Assembly (NCBI GenBank): GCA_025360565.1
Contig: JANYBY010000336.1
Location: 1 to 10,305 of the forward strand
Length of the DNA: 10,305 bases
Direction of reading: 5' to 3'
From: Bacteroidota bacterium
Lineage (GTDB): Bacteria; Bacteroidota; Bacteroidia; B-17B0; Aurantibacillaceae
Every line of letters starts with the position of its first letter. The first letter of the stretch is position 1. Under the pieces are notes generated by a model. It saw nothing but the letters and a program-made list of their open reading frames with translations, was not told the origin of the DNA and made no database searches. Below are positions 1 to 6,363 of this stretch, in pieces. The position numbers and the translations under genes are program-made.

Positions 1-346
1 TAGTTAATTCGTGTGCATTAATTTCGGGCACAATTAATTTTTTTGTGGGATCCATTCTCCATGCCGAAGAATTATCAATTACCGTGATACCTGCCTCAGC
101 AAATTTATTTGCCCATTCTAAAGAAGTACTTCCGCCGGCAGAAAATAACGCGATCTGTGGCGAAGCGGCAATTGCCAATTGCATGGAACGGATCTTATAT
201 TTTTGGCCTTTAAATTCAATTTCTTTTCCAAGTGATTTTTCAGATGCAACAGGAATTAATTCCGTTACATTAAAATTTCGTTCCGCTAAAACTTCTAACA
301 TTTTTGTGCCCACCAGGCCGGTGGCACCAACGACTGCAATTTTCAT
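1..346 (-). CDS. asd: Aspartate-semialdehyde dehydrogenase, N-terminal part (gene cut by window edge)
   Basis: The reverse complement reads from an ATG at 346 and stays open to the window edge (115 complete codons). It begins MKIAVVGATGLVGTKML, a Rossmann-fold nucleotide-binding start with the GATGLVG loop typical of this family. It continues with SAGGSTSLEWANKFAEAG, then VIDNSSAWRMDP and VPEIN, all hallmark segments of the NADPH-binding half of bacterial aspartate-semialdehyde dehydrogenase. The enzyme reduces aspartyl phosphate to aspartate semialdehyde in the cytoplasm, the branch point to lysine/diaminopimelate, threonine and methionine. The catalytic cysteine and the dimerisation domain lie beyond the left edge, so an intact gene cannot be confirmed. 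The next gene on the same strand, cvfB-like, ends 91 bp upstream; no clear terminator or strong promoter is seen in that gap. A related N-acetyl-glutamyl-phosphate reductase is much less likely given the SAGGS and DNSSAWRMD motifs. Confidence 0.93.
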   Translation of the reverse strand, partial: MKIAVVGATGLVGTKMLEVLAERNFNVTELIPVASEKSLGKEIEFKGQKYKIRSMQLAIAASPQIALFSAGGSTSLEWANKFAEAGITVIDNSSAWRMDPTKKLIVPEINAHELT

Positions 347-437
347 TTATTAAATTTTGATGTAAAATTAAAATATTTGACCACTAATTGGACTAATTAA
401 CGCGAAAAATTTTAAACCACTTTCTAATCGTAATCCC

Positions 438-1304
438 TTAATCCGCCGTTAGGTCTTTTTCGGTTTGCGCCACCTTTACCGAATGCACGCCGTCATCTTC
501 AATGGTAACTTTTCTTTGTCGGTATAAAACGCCAATCGATTTTTTGAAAGTGGCTTTACTCATACTAAATTTATCGGCTATTTCATCGGGCGAACTTTTA
601 TCTGTTAAAGCTAAAAACCCATCATTCTCGGCCAAATATTCTAAAATAATATCGGTGGATGAAAGTATATTTTTGAAGCCCAATTTTTGCAAACTAATAT
701 CAATTAAATTATCCTCACGAATGGTTTTTATATACCCTTTCACCTTATCTCCTAATTGAATTTTTTTGTAAATATCATTACGGTAAAGCAAACCTTTGTG
801 CATACCGTTAATAATGCAGCTAAAGCCTAAAGGCGATTCTTCAAACACGATCAGATCTACTTCATCTCCAACTTTTACGGTTATGTGTTCGTTGCTGATG
901 AATTTTGAAATTTTACTCGAGGCAACAATTCTTTGCGTTAATTCATCGAGGTGAATATACACCACGTAAAAAACGTCTTTCTCCATTTTATTTTTCTGCT
1001 CATTAAAAGGTACAAACAGATCTTTTTCCAATCCCCAATCCAAAAACGCGCCTATGCCCGCGATCTCGCTTACGCGTAGGTTCGCGAAGTGATAGATCTC
1101 GGCAACCGGTTTTAGGGCCGTGGCAATTAAGCGGTCATCGTTATCCCTGTAAACAAAAGCGTTAATTTTATCATTTACTTTATAAGTTGCTTTTACAAAT
1201 GAGGTCGGAAGTAATACTTCGTTCTTATCGTCATCTCCCAAATACAAACCAACCCCTGTTTCTCTTAACATGGTTAAGGTATTTATTTTTCCTAAATGTA
1301 TCAT
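438..1304 (-). CDS. cvfB: CvfB-type S1 RNA-binding protein
   Basis: This is a 288-residue protein of the CvfB/YitL family. It shows three consecutive S1-like OB folds (about residues 1-64, 68-133 and 141-207) and a C-terminal winged-helix part (about 220-275, with DEIADKFSMSKATFKKSIG). The phrase GIGAFLDWGLEKDLFVPF in the second fold is the most recognisable family segment, and NGMHKGLLYRNDIY with GDKVKGYIKTIRED marks the third fold. The length of about 280-290 residues is normal for the family. Members bind RNA in the cytoplasm, and in Staphylococcus CvfB affects virulence gene expression; the role in Bacteroidota is not known. The ATG at 1304 gives the usual family start (MIHLGKINTL). It is divergent from the EamA permease, and a weak promoter-like TATCTTCG lies on the minus strand at 1328-1321. 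Confidence 0.88.
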   Translation of the reverse strand: MIHLGKINTLTMLRETGVGLYLGDDDKNEVLLPTSFVKATYKVNDKINAFVYRDNDDRLIATALKPVAEIYHFANLRVSEIAGIGAFLDWGLEKDLFVPFNEQKNKMEKDVFYVVYIHLDELTQRIVASSKISKFISNEHITVKVGDEVDLIVFEESPLGFSCIINGMHKGLLYRNDIYKKIQLGDKVKGYIKTIREDNLIDISLQKLGFKNILSSTDIILEYLAENDGFLALTDKSSPDEIADKFSMSKATFKKSIGVLYRQRKVTIEDDGVHSVKVAQTEKDLTAD

Positions 1305-1432
1305 TTGTAATTTATTTGTTCGAAGATACGATTTTAATAAGCGTTAAGAGAGTGATTTGCTATTTGTTCGTAAAATTTTTTAACGGTTTTTAAATACTTA
1401 TAATGTGAAAATTAAAATCAGGTATTAACTCT

Positions 1433-1440
1433 TAAATTTG
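1433..1440 (+). promoter_or_regulatory. Candidate -7 promoter element for the EamA permease
   Basis: TAAATTTG matches the Bacteroidota -7 consensus TAnnTTTG. Its last base is only 6 nt from the ATG at 1446, so transcription starting at the usual distance would give a leaderless or nearly leaderless mRNA. I see no TTG at the expected 19-21 nt upstream, which lowers confidence. Confidence 0.45.
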
Positions 1441-1445
1441 CGCCC

Positions 1446-2318
1446 ATGCAAAATAAAAACCTGGCCTGGTTTCTGTTAATACTTTTATCGCTTATTTGGG
1501 GCAGCTCATTTATTTTAATGAAGCGTGGTCTGGATGTCTTTAGCAGTGATGAAGTGGCGGCCTTGCGCATAAGCATCGCGTTTATTTTTTTGGCACCATT
1601 AATTTTTAAATACTATAAAATTGATCTTAAAAAATATTGGTTCGGTTTAACCTTAATGGGCGTTTGCGGAAATTTAATCCCCGCTTTTTTATTCACAAAA
1701 GCCGAAACCGAAATAAGCAGCAGCTTAACCGGAATGTTAAATGCACTAACGCCTCTTTTTACAATCGCGATTGGTTTTGTATGGTTAAAAATTAAGGCAA
1801 GTAAAATTCAGATCATCGGAATTTTAATAGGTTTAATTGCTGCGGTTTGCTTAATGTATTTTGATTCAAATAACGAGCAATCAAAAAACGCGCTTTTTGG
1901 TTTGTTGGTGGTGGCCGCAACTTTTTCATACGCCACGAGCGTAAACGGTATTCGAAAATATTTATACGATCTTAATTCAATAACCGCGACTTTGTGGGCT
2001 TTTTTAATAATTGGGCCAATAGCCTGTATTTATTTATTTGGTTTTTCAGATTTTATTGTTCACTTTAAGTCAAGTACAATAGCTTTAAAATCATTTGGTT
2101 ACGTAAGTATTTTGGCCATTGTGGGCACTGCCTTATCGGTTATTTTTTTCAATGTATTAATAAAACAAGCGGGGGCGGTTTTTGCCAGTACTTGTACCTA
2201 CCTGATCCCTGTAGTGGCCATCGGCTGGGGCATTGTAGACGGTGAGACGGTAAATTTTGCACAAATAATAAGTATTTTGATTATTATTTTAAGCGTTTAC
2301 CTGCTAAATAGGAGGTAA
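1446..2318 (+). CDS. EamA/DMT-family inner-membrane permease
   Basis: This 290-residue, very hydrophobic protein has ten predicted membrane segments (about 7-25, 37-55, 64-84, 93-111, 121-139, 148-165, 178-197, 214-239, 242-262 and 269-287) arranged as two EamA repeats. The start, WFLLILLSLIWGSSFILMKRGL, is the family's classic first helix, including the WGSSF motif. The second repeat carries AGAVFASTCTYLIPVVAIGWG, matching the typical end of the EamA domain where a proline interrupts helix nine. The length is normal for drug/metabolite transporters of the 10-TM type. These permeases export or import small metabolites such as amino acids or nucleosides; the substrate cannot be read from sequence. 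The gene stands alone, divergent from the cvfB-like gene and upstream of the rplU promoter. No frameshift or truncation is seen. Confidence 0.92.
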   Translation: MQNKNLAWFLLILLSLIWGSSFILMKRGLDVFSSDEVAALRISIAFIFLAPLIFKYYKIDLKKYWFGLTLMGVCGNLIPAFLFTKAETEISSSLTGMLNALTPLFTIAIGFVWLKIKASKIQIIGILIGLIAAVCLMYFDSNNEQSKNALFGLLVVAATFSYATSVNGIRKYLYDLNSITATLWAFLIIGPIACIYLFGFSDFIVHFKSSTIALKSFGYVSILAIVGTALSVIFFNVLIKQAGAVFASTCTYLIPVVAIGWGIVDGETVNFAQIISILIIILSVYLLNRR

Positions 2319-2320
2319 AT

Positions 2321-2351
2321 TTTGCTTGTTTCCGTTAAAACTGTATATTTG
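2321..2351 (+). promoter_or_regulatory. Bacteroidota-type promoter of rplU-rpmA
   Basis: TTTG at 2321-2324 (the -33 TTG) is followed after exactly 19 nt by TATATTTG at 2344-2351, a full match to the TTG-N19-TAnnTTTG consensus for the housekeeping sigma factor of this phylum. Transcription should begin near 2355-2358, giving a leader of about 40 nt before the rplU ATG. It is the best promoter in the window, as expected for a ribosomal protein operon. Confidence 0.75.
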
Positions 2352-2396
2352 CGTCCCTTTATAAAAAGGAAATTATTAACAATTTAAATTAACCAG

Positions 2397-2879
2397 ATGT
2401 ACGCAATTGTAGAAATAGCAGGGCAACAATTTAAAGTGGAACGTGGAAACAAAGTTTACGTTCACCGCCTAGATGCTAACGAGGGCGCTAAAATTGAATT
2501 TGACAAAGTTCTCCTATTGGATAACGGCGGCAAAATTTCAGTTGGAAACCCTACCGTAGATGGCGCCAAAGTAGCGGCCACAGTAATTACTCACCTTAAA
2601 GGTGATAAGGTAATTGTTTTCAAAAAGAAACGTCGTAAGACTACTCAAAAATGGAACAATCACCGTCAAAGCTTTACCCAAATTTTAATTCAGGGTGTAT
2701 TAGCCAAAGGCGATACACTTAAGGATGAGATCACGGTTGAGAAATACGTAAAAAAAGTTTACGGAAAAAAATCTGAGAAGCCTGTTGTAGAAGCAGTAGC
2801 AGAAACAGAAGCTCCGGTAAAAAAGGCACCTGCTAAAAAAGCAGCGGCTAAAAAAACAACAACTAAGAAAAAAGATTAA
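2397..2879 (+). CDS. rplU: 50S ribosomal protein L21 with C-terminal Lys/Ala-rich tail
   Basis: Residues 1-103 are a complete bacterial L21: the start MYAIVEIAGQQFKVERGNKV, the central GDKVIVFKKKRRK and the signature segment TTQKWNNHRQSFTQILI are clear. L21 binds 23S rRNA in the large subunit. Usual bacterial L21 is about 100-105 residues; here there is a 57-residue extension that first continues with acidic/hydrophobic sequence (VEKYVKKVYGKKSE) and ends in a low-complexity, basic run (VKKAPAKKAAAKKTTTKKKD). Such tails are common in Bacteroidota L21, and are probably flexible and RNA-contacting (inference). It forms an operon with rpmA, 76 bp downstream, transcribed from the promoter at 2321-2351 and closed by the terminator at 3238-3269. 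Confidence 0.97.
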   Translation: MYAIVEIAGQQFKVERGNKVYVHRLDANEGAKIEFDKVLLLDNGGKISVGNPTVDGAKVAATVITHLKGDKVIVFKKKRRKTTQKWNNHRQSFTQILIQGVLAKGDTLKDEITVEKYVKKVYGKKSEKPVVEAVAETEAPVKKAPAKKAAAKKTTTKKKD

Positions 2880-2955
2880 CTAATTGTAGAGTTTCAGATT
2901 TATAGATTTACAATTCTACAAATCAACAACTCAAAAATTCTAAAATTAAAATAAA

Positions 2956-3216
2956 ATGGCACACAAAAAAGGCGAAGGTAAAGTAAAAAACGGACGCGAA
3001 TCACACAGCAAACGCTTAGGCGTTAAAATTTTCGGAGGTCAGCTTTGTATTGCAGGCAACATTATTGTTCGCCAACGCGGTACAAAACATAATCCAGGAG
3101 TTGGCGTAGGTATTGGTAAAGACCATACACTTTACGCTTTAGTGGATGGAAAAGTGGTATTTAAAAAGAAACGTGACGATCGTTCTTATGTATCCATCGT
3201 TCCTGTAGAAGCTTAA
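2956..3216 (+). CDS. rpmA: 50S ribosomal protein L27
   Basis: This 86-residue protein matches bacterial L27 throughout: MAHKKGEGKVKNGRESHSKR, then LGVKIFGGQ, the AGNIIVRQRGTKHNPG signature, and GKDHTLYALVDGKVVFKKK. The N-terminal tail of L27 reaches toward the peptidyl transferase centre of the ribosome. The protein begins directly with MAHKKG, so it lacks the cleavable N-terminal extension found in Firmicutes L27. Length is normal. It follows rplU in the conserved rplU-rpmA order with a 76-bp spacer, which contains only a weak 7-bp inverted repeat, and is followed by a strong intrinsic terminator 21 bp after the stop codon. Confidence 0.98.
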   Translation: MAHKKGEGKVKNGRESHSKRLGVKIFGGQLCIAGNIIVRQRGTKHNPGVGVGIGKDHTLYALVDGKVVFKKKRDDRSYVSIVPVEA

Positions 3217-3237
3217 TAAGTTTACGAACTATTATTG

Positions 3238-3269
3238 AAAAGCCTGTCGATAATTCGATAGGCTTTTTT
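3238..3269 (+). terminator. Intrinsic terminator of the rplU-rpmA operon
   Basis: AAAAGCCTGTCGA and TCGATAGGCTTTT form a long stem (one G-U pair) around a short TAAT loop, followed by a run of T. It lies 21 bp after the rpmA stop. The A-run on the left side means it may also work weakly on the opposite strand. Confidence 0.88.
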
Positions 3270-3282
3270 CATGAATTTTTTC

Positions 3283-3290
3283 TAAATTTG
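3283..3290 (+). promoter_or_regulatory. Candidate -7 element upstream of the toxin-antitoxin/serS unit
   Basis: TAAATTTG, a match to the Bacteroidota TAnnTTTG element, lies just after the rpmA terminator. No TTG is found at the right spacing upstream (the region is the terminator T-run). It is the only promoter-like site I see before the antitoxin gene, and may also drive serS. An ATG 5 nt downstream (3295) opens only a 2-codon frame. Confidence 0.4.
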
Positions 3291-3382
3291 AAGTATGAAA
3301 TGATCGTGATTGCCAAACACAAACAGTGGATGAAAATAATCTGAGCATTCCATATGATCATTAAAAAACAAATTATAAGCAC

Positions 3383-3610
3383 ATGAAAATAACTCTTGAA
3401 GTAGCTAATAATAGAGCAGAGTTCTTAATGGAATTATTAAGAAGCCTAAAATTCGTGAAAGTAACTGAAACAGCAGATTGGTACGACGGACTAAATCAAG
3501 AAGAAAAAAAATCGATTGAACAGGGTCTTGATGATCTAAAAAATAACAGAATTCATAGCCATGAAGAAGTTATGGTTGAGGCGCGAAAAAAAACTAATAA
3601 ACGAAAATGA
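3383..3610 (+). CDS. Putative antitoxin of a RelE/ParE-type toxin-antitoxin pair
   Basis: This 75-residue protein has an N-terminal segment MKITLEVANNRAEFLMELLR followed by SLKFVKV, a pattern seen in small antitoxin-like proteins of Bacteroidota, then a charged helical C-terminal half (EEKKSIEQGLDDLKNNRIHS) and a basic end. The GL-DL-NN-I-SHEEVM pattern is typical of the C-terminal toxin-binding part of RelB/ParD-like antitoxins. Its stop codon overlaps the start of the toxin gene (ATGA at 3607-3610), the standard translational coupling of such pairs. Antitoxin identity is therefore based mainly on size, position and pattern. It should bind and neutralise the downstream toxin and may repress the operon, though I see no clear DNA-binding domain. 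An orphan reading without the toxin partner would be a hypothetical protein. Confidence 0.72.
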   Translation: MKITLEVANNRAEFLMELLRSLKFVKVTETADWYDGLNQEEKKSIEQGLDDLKNNRIHSHEEVMVEARKKTNKRK

Positions 3611-3885
3611 CGGTAATCTGGTCGGACAAAGCCAAAGTTGTTTATATTAAGTACTTAGAACAAACCCTTCATAACTACTCTGTAAGGCTGGCAAATAAAT
3701 TTATTGATGATGTAGATTCTTTAATTACAAAATTGAAATCAGATAAGGAATTATGCCCACTTTCAAAACTGAAAAACCTACGAAAATGCCTTATCAACAT
3801 CAATGTTTCCATGCTTTATAAATATTCTTCGGCTAAAATTGAAATCGTTACTTTTTTATTTAACAGAAGTGGCCATAAGTATTAA
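3607..3885 (+). CDS. RelE/ParE-superfamily toxin
   Basis: This 92-residue protein has the ParE/RelE layout. It starts with a beta strand MTVIWSDKAK, has a helical hairpin (VYIKYLEQTLHNYSVRLANK and FIDDVDSLITKLK), and ends in a beta-rich half with LRKCLININVSMLYKY and IEIVTFLFNRSGHKY. The W-S-D-KA start and the YKY...IEIVTFLFNR end are typical of the family. RelE-type members cleave mRNA on the ribosome, while ParE-type members inhibit gyrase; sequence alone does not settle which. The first codon overlaps the antitoxin stop by 4 bp. The stop lies only 6 bp before the serS start, so toxin and serS are probably on one transcript. The gene looks intact. Confidence 0.8.
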   Translation: MTVIWSDKAKVVYIKYLEQTLHNYSVRLANKFIDDVDSLITKLKSDKELCPLSKLKNLRKCLININVSMLYKYSSAKIEIVTFLFNRSGHKY

Positions 3886-3891
3886 AATTAT

Positions 3892-5166
3892 ATGTTACAA
3901 TTAAATTATATACGCGATAACAAAGACGAAGTTTTAAAACGCCTCGCCATTAAAAATTTTAAGGATGCTGAAGCGATCATTAATTCCGTTTTGGAAAAAG
4001 ATGTTGAGCGAAGAAACATTCAAAAGTCGGCAGACGATGTAAAAGCCGAAGCCAATCAAATTGCCAAACAAATTGGTGAGTTAATGAAAGTCGGAAAAAA
4101 AGATGAGGCCGAAAAAGCCAAGTCAAAAACAGGCGAACTTAAATTAAAAGAAAAACAATTTGATGAAGAATTAAAAAAGATCGAAGCGGAAATTCATCAA
4201 GCCTTAGTGCAGGTTCCAAATACCCCAAGTTTAAAAGTGCCCGCCGGAAAAACGCCGGAAGATAATGAAGTGGTGTTTGAGCATGGCGTAAAACCAACGT
4301 TGCACGCGAAAGCCCAGCCGCATTGGGAATTAACAACAAAATATAATTTAATTGATTTTGAATTGGGCGTTAAAATTGCCGGCGCGGGTTTCCCCGTATA
4401 CAAAGGCAAATGCGCGCGTTTGCAGCGAGCCTTAATTAATTTCTTTTTGGATAGAGCCACCGCAAAAGGTTATTTAGAAATTCAGCCGCCAATTGTGGTG
4501 AATGAAGACAGCGGTTACGGTACCGGACAATTGCCTGATAAAGAAGGACAGATGTACCACATGGGCATAGACAATTTATATTTGATCCCAACCGCAGAAG
4601 TGCCCGTAACAAATATTTACCGCGATGTAATTGTAAAGGAAAGTGATTTCCCGATAAAGAATTGTGCTTACACCCCTTGTTTCAGAAGAGAAGCGGGGAG
4701 TTACGGCAAAGATGTGCGCGGTCTAAATCGTTTACATCAGTTTGATAAAGTTGAAATTGTTCAGATCGTTCATCCTGATAAAAGCTATGAAATATTGGAA
4801 GAGATGCGCGAATATGTTGCCGAATTATTAAAAGAATTGGAATTACCTTTTCGTACTTTAAAATTATGCGGAGGCGATATGAGTTTTGCAAGTGCATTAA
4901 CTTACGATCTGGAAGTGTGGAGCGCCGCACAAACACGCTGGCTCGAAGTGAGTAGCGTAAGTAACTTCGAGGCTTTTCAAACCAACAGGTTAAAATGCCG
5001 TTTTAAAGATGCTAACGGAAAAACACAATTGGCACATAGTTTAAATGGAAGTGCATTGGCTTTGCCGCGTATTGTGGCCGCCTTATTAGAGAATAACCAA
5101 ACCGAGACCGGAATTAAAATACCAAAAGTACTTGTTCCGTATTGCGGATTTGAAGAAATAAATTAA
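3892..5166 (+). CDS. serS: Seryl-tRNA synthetase
   Basis: This full-length 424-residue class II aminoacyl-tRNA synthetase charges tRNA-Ser (and tRNA-Sec where present) with serine. Residues 1-30 (MLQLNYIRDNKDEVLKRL) and the long charged coiled-coil arm (about 30-105) form the tRNA-binding domain. The catalytic domain has the serine-pocket motif TAEVP at 234-238. Motif 2 spans 264-288, with FRREAGSYGKD and the RLHQFDKVE segment. Motif 3 is at 385-403, with NGSALALPR and the ATP-binding arginine. All key segments are present and the length is normal. It starts 6 bp after the toxin gene with no obvious promoter of its own in the gap. Its stop overlaps, in TAATG, the first in-frame ATG of the following lipoprotein frame. 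Confidence 0.98.
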   Translation: MLQLNYIRDNKDEVLKRLAIKNFKDAEAIINSVLEKDVERRNIQKSADDVKAEANQIAKQIGELMKVGKKDEAEKAKSKTGELKLKEKQFDEELKKIEAEIHQALVQVPNTPSLKVPAGKTPEDNEVVFEHGVKPTLHAKAQPHWELTTKYNLIDFELGVKIAGAGFPVYKGKCARLQRALINFFLDRATAKGYLEIQPPIVVNEDSGYGTGQLPDKEGQMYHMGIDNLYLIPTAEVPVTNIYRDVIVKESDFPIKNCAYTPCFRREAGSYGKDVRGLNRLHQFDKVEIVQIVHPDKSYEILEEMREYVAELLKELELPFRTLKLCGGDMSFASALTYDLEVWSAAQTRWLEVSSVSNFEAFQTNRLKCRFKDANGKTQLAHSLNGSALALPRIVAALLENNQTETGIKIPKVLVPYCGFEEIN

Positions 5167-5945
5167 TGCCGGCAAAAATTGCAATAAAAGTTTGTCAGGT
5201 CGAGCACCTGCCTGCCGAAGCAAAAGCGAAGGCAGGGAGTCGAGACCCTCTTAAGGCACCGTCATTCCGAGGAACGAGGAATCTGTTCTTGGGGGATGCT
5301 TTAGTTCCGGAGAACAGATCCTTCGTACCTCAGGATGACAGTTCGCTTTTTTTGTTTTCGGCTTCGAGATCTTTTTTGCAAATTTTCATTCTTCTTTCCC
5401 TTTTAATAATTTTCTCCTCCTGCAAAAACGACTTTAGCGAAAAACAAATAAAGACATTAGATAGTTTAAGCGGAGCCTTGAATCAAAAATTAAACGAATT
5501 AAAACAAGTTGATACGGCCATCTTAAAAAAGGCCATTGCTAAATACGATAACTACAAACAATTTATTCAGCAAAATGTTAATGATACGGTGAGTAAAACC
5601 GAAGCTGATCATATACAGCAGTTTTTTGTTTGTGGAAAAAATTTATTCGATTTTGCCGAGAACCGCAGATCTATTTTGGCCCGAGGCAGTTTAATAAATT
5701 CGCAGTTAAATAAATTAATGCTCGATGCAAAAGAAAACTCCTTAGAAGAAGAAAAACTGATCGAATTTTCGACTCAGGAAAAAAATAACGCGGAGCAATT
5801 AATTAAAAACAGTTACGGTCAGCAGCAATTATTTCAGGCAAATTTGCAGGAATTTAAATTATCCCTTTCGGGTGTGGAAGCCTTGATCAGAGCGAGGAAC
5901 AACGGGCAAATGCCAACCATAATAAAAGATTCAATTCCGCTTTAA
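5166..5945 (+). CDS. Lipoprotein of unknown function; 5' end altered by a repeat, start uncertain
   Basis: The open frame gives 259 residues, but residues 10-58 are encoded by repeat DNA and look non-protein-like. At 71-86, LQIFILLSLLIIFSSC is a hydrophobic signal segment with a lipobox (FSSC, lipid-modified Cys 86), so the mature protein should be an acylated periplasmic or outer-membrane lipoprotein. The rest (about 87-259) is highly charged and helical with no domain I recognise (DSLSGALNQKLNELKQVDT, DNYKQFIQQNVNDTVSKTEA). The only in-frame ATG is at 5166, overlapping the serS stop. A more sensible signal peptide would start at the TTG at 5352 (giving FSASRSFLQIF, with an Arg) or the TTG at 5376. 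Thus the native start may have been replaced by the repeat. The gene ends 1 bp before ybeY, so the serS-lipoprotein-ybeY genes are likely co-transcribed. Confidence 0.7.
   Translation: MPAKIAIKVCQVEHLPAEAKAKAGSRDPLKAPSFRGTRNLFLGDALVPENRSFVPQDDSSLFLFSASRSFLQIFILLSLLIIFSSCKNDFSEKQIKTLDSLSGALNQKLNELKQVDTAILKKAIAKYDNYKQFIQQNVNDTVSKTEADHIQQFFVCGKNLFDFAENRRSILARGSLINSQLNKLMLDAKENSLEEEKLIEFSTQEKNNAEQLIKNSYGQQQLFQANLQEFKLSLSGVEALIRARNNGQMPTIIKDSIPL
5194..5247. repeat. Palindromic repeat with a second repeat nested inside
   Basis: The outer part is CAGGTCGAGC (5197-5206) and AGTCGAGACC (5238-5247). Between them is a separate hairpin-forming unit, 5207-5236, starting CCTGCCTGCCGAAGC and ending GCGAAGGCAGG. 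A related outer element without the nested unit occurs at 8619-8640 (CAGGTCGAAGGTAGTCGAGG), which supports reading this as an insertion of one repeat into another. Both types look like short non-autonomous intergenic repeats of the kind scattered in Bacteroidota genomes (recognition from general familiarity, not searched). Confidence 0.6.
5261..5339. repeat. Long imperfect inverted repeat (hairpin element)
   Basis: The left arm 5261-5289 (starts GTCATTCCGAGGAACGAGG) and right arm 5311-5339 (ends CCTCAGGATGAC) are complementary at 24 of 29 positions, with a 21-nt loop. The GTCATTCCGAGGAACGAGGA pattern resembles dispersed intergenic palindromes in this phylum. It lies entirely inside the reading frame of the lipoprotein and ends just before its signal peptide. 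Confidence 0.75.
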
Positions 5946-5946
5946 A

Positions 5947-6363
5947 ATGGCAATTACTTTTCAGGAGCAACATATTAAATTCAAGCTAAAGACAAGCGGT
6001 AAAATTAAAACCTGGATCAAAAAAATTATCGGGCTCGAAAAAAAGCAAACTGGCGAAATAAGTTTTGTGTTTACTACCGATGAAGAACTATTAAAAATAA
6101 ACCAACAATTTTTAAAACACGATACCTATACCGACATCATTACATTTGATTACTGTCAAAAGAAAATCATCAGCGGTGATATAATGATAAGTGTTGAGAG
6201 AGTAGAGGAGAACGCTAAAAAATTAGATATTGATTTTGAAGAAGAAATAAAACGTGTGATGATCCATGGCGTGCTGCATTTATGCGGGTACAAAGACAAA
6301 ACAAAAACTGATAAGGAAGTAATACGAAAGAAAGAGAATTGGGCTTTGAGAAAGTTTGACTAA
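5947..6363 (+). CDS. ybeY: Endoribonuclease / rRNA maturation factor YbeY
   Basis: This 138-residue YbeY is a metal-dependent RNase involved in maturation of the 16S rRNA 3' end and in late 30S quality control. Family segments are TTDEELLKINQQFLKHDT followed by TDIITFDY (about 43-69), SGDIMIS (76-82) and the metal-site motif HGVLHLCGYKDK (107-118). The canonical motif is HGxLHLxGYDH; here His107 and His111 are kept, but the third ligand position (117) is Asp, preceded by Lys instead of Asp. I believe this GYKDK version is common in Bacteroidota, so it is probably active. Length is slightly short but normal for the phylum. It begins 1 bp after the lipoprotein stop. Its stop codon overlaps, on the other strand, the stop of an obg-tail relic. 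Confidence 0.95.
   Translation: MAITFQEQHIKFKLKTSGKIKTWIKKIIGLEKKQTGEISFVFTTDEELLKINQQFLKHDTYTDIITFDYCQKKIISGDIMISVERVEENAKKLDIDFEEEIKRVMIHGVLHLCGYKDKTKTDKEVIRKKENWALRKFD

Noticed and set aside
45..353. Plus-strand open frame of 102 codons
   Set aside because: It is antisense to the clear asd coding sequence and has no protein-family features.
2884..2921. Inverted repeat TTGTAGA...TCTACAA between rplU and rpmA as a terminator or regulatory hairpin
   Set aside because: The stem is only 7 bp, AT-rich, with a 24-nt loop and no T-run. The genes are normally co-transcribed.
3300..3344. Mini open frame of 14 codons (MIVIAKHKQWMKII) before the antitoxin
   Set aside because: It is too short, with no recognisable features and no sign of conservation visible in one sequence.
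4139..4936. Three minus-strand open frames within serS
   Set aside because: They are shadows of the serS gene and show no recognisable protein features.
5194..5339. Repeat cluster as a CRISPR array or insertion sequence end
   Set aside because: There are no regularly spaced identical repeats with spacers, no transposase gene and no target-site duplication. The structure fits small palindromic repeats.
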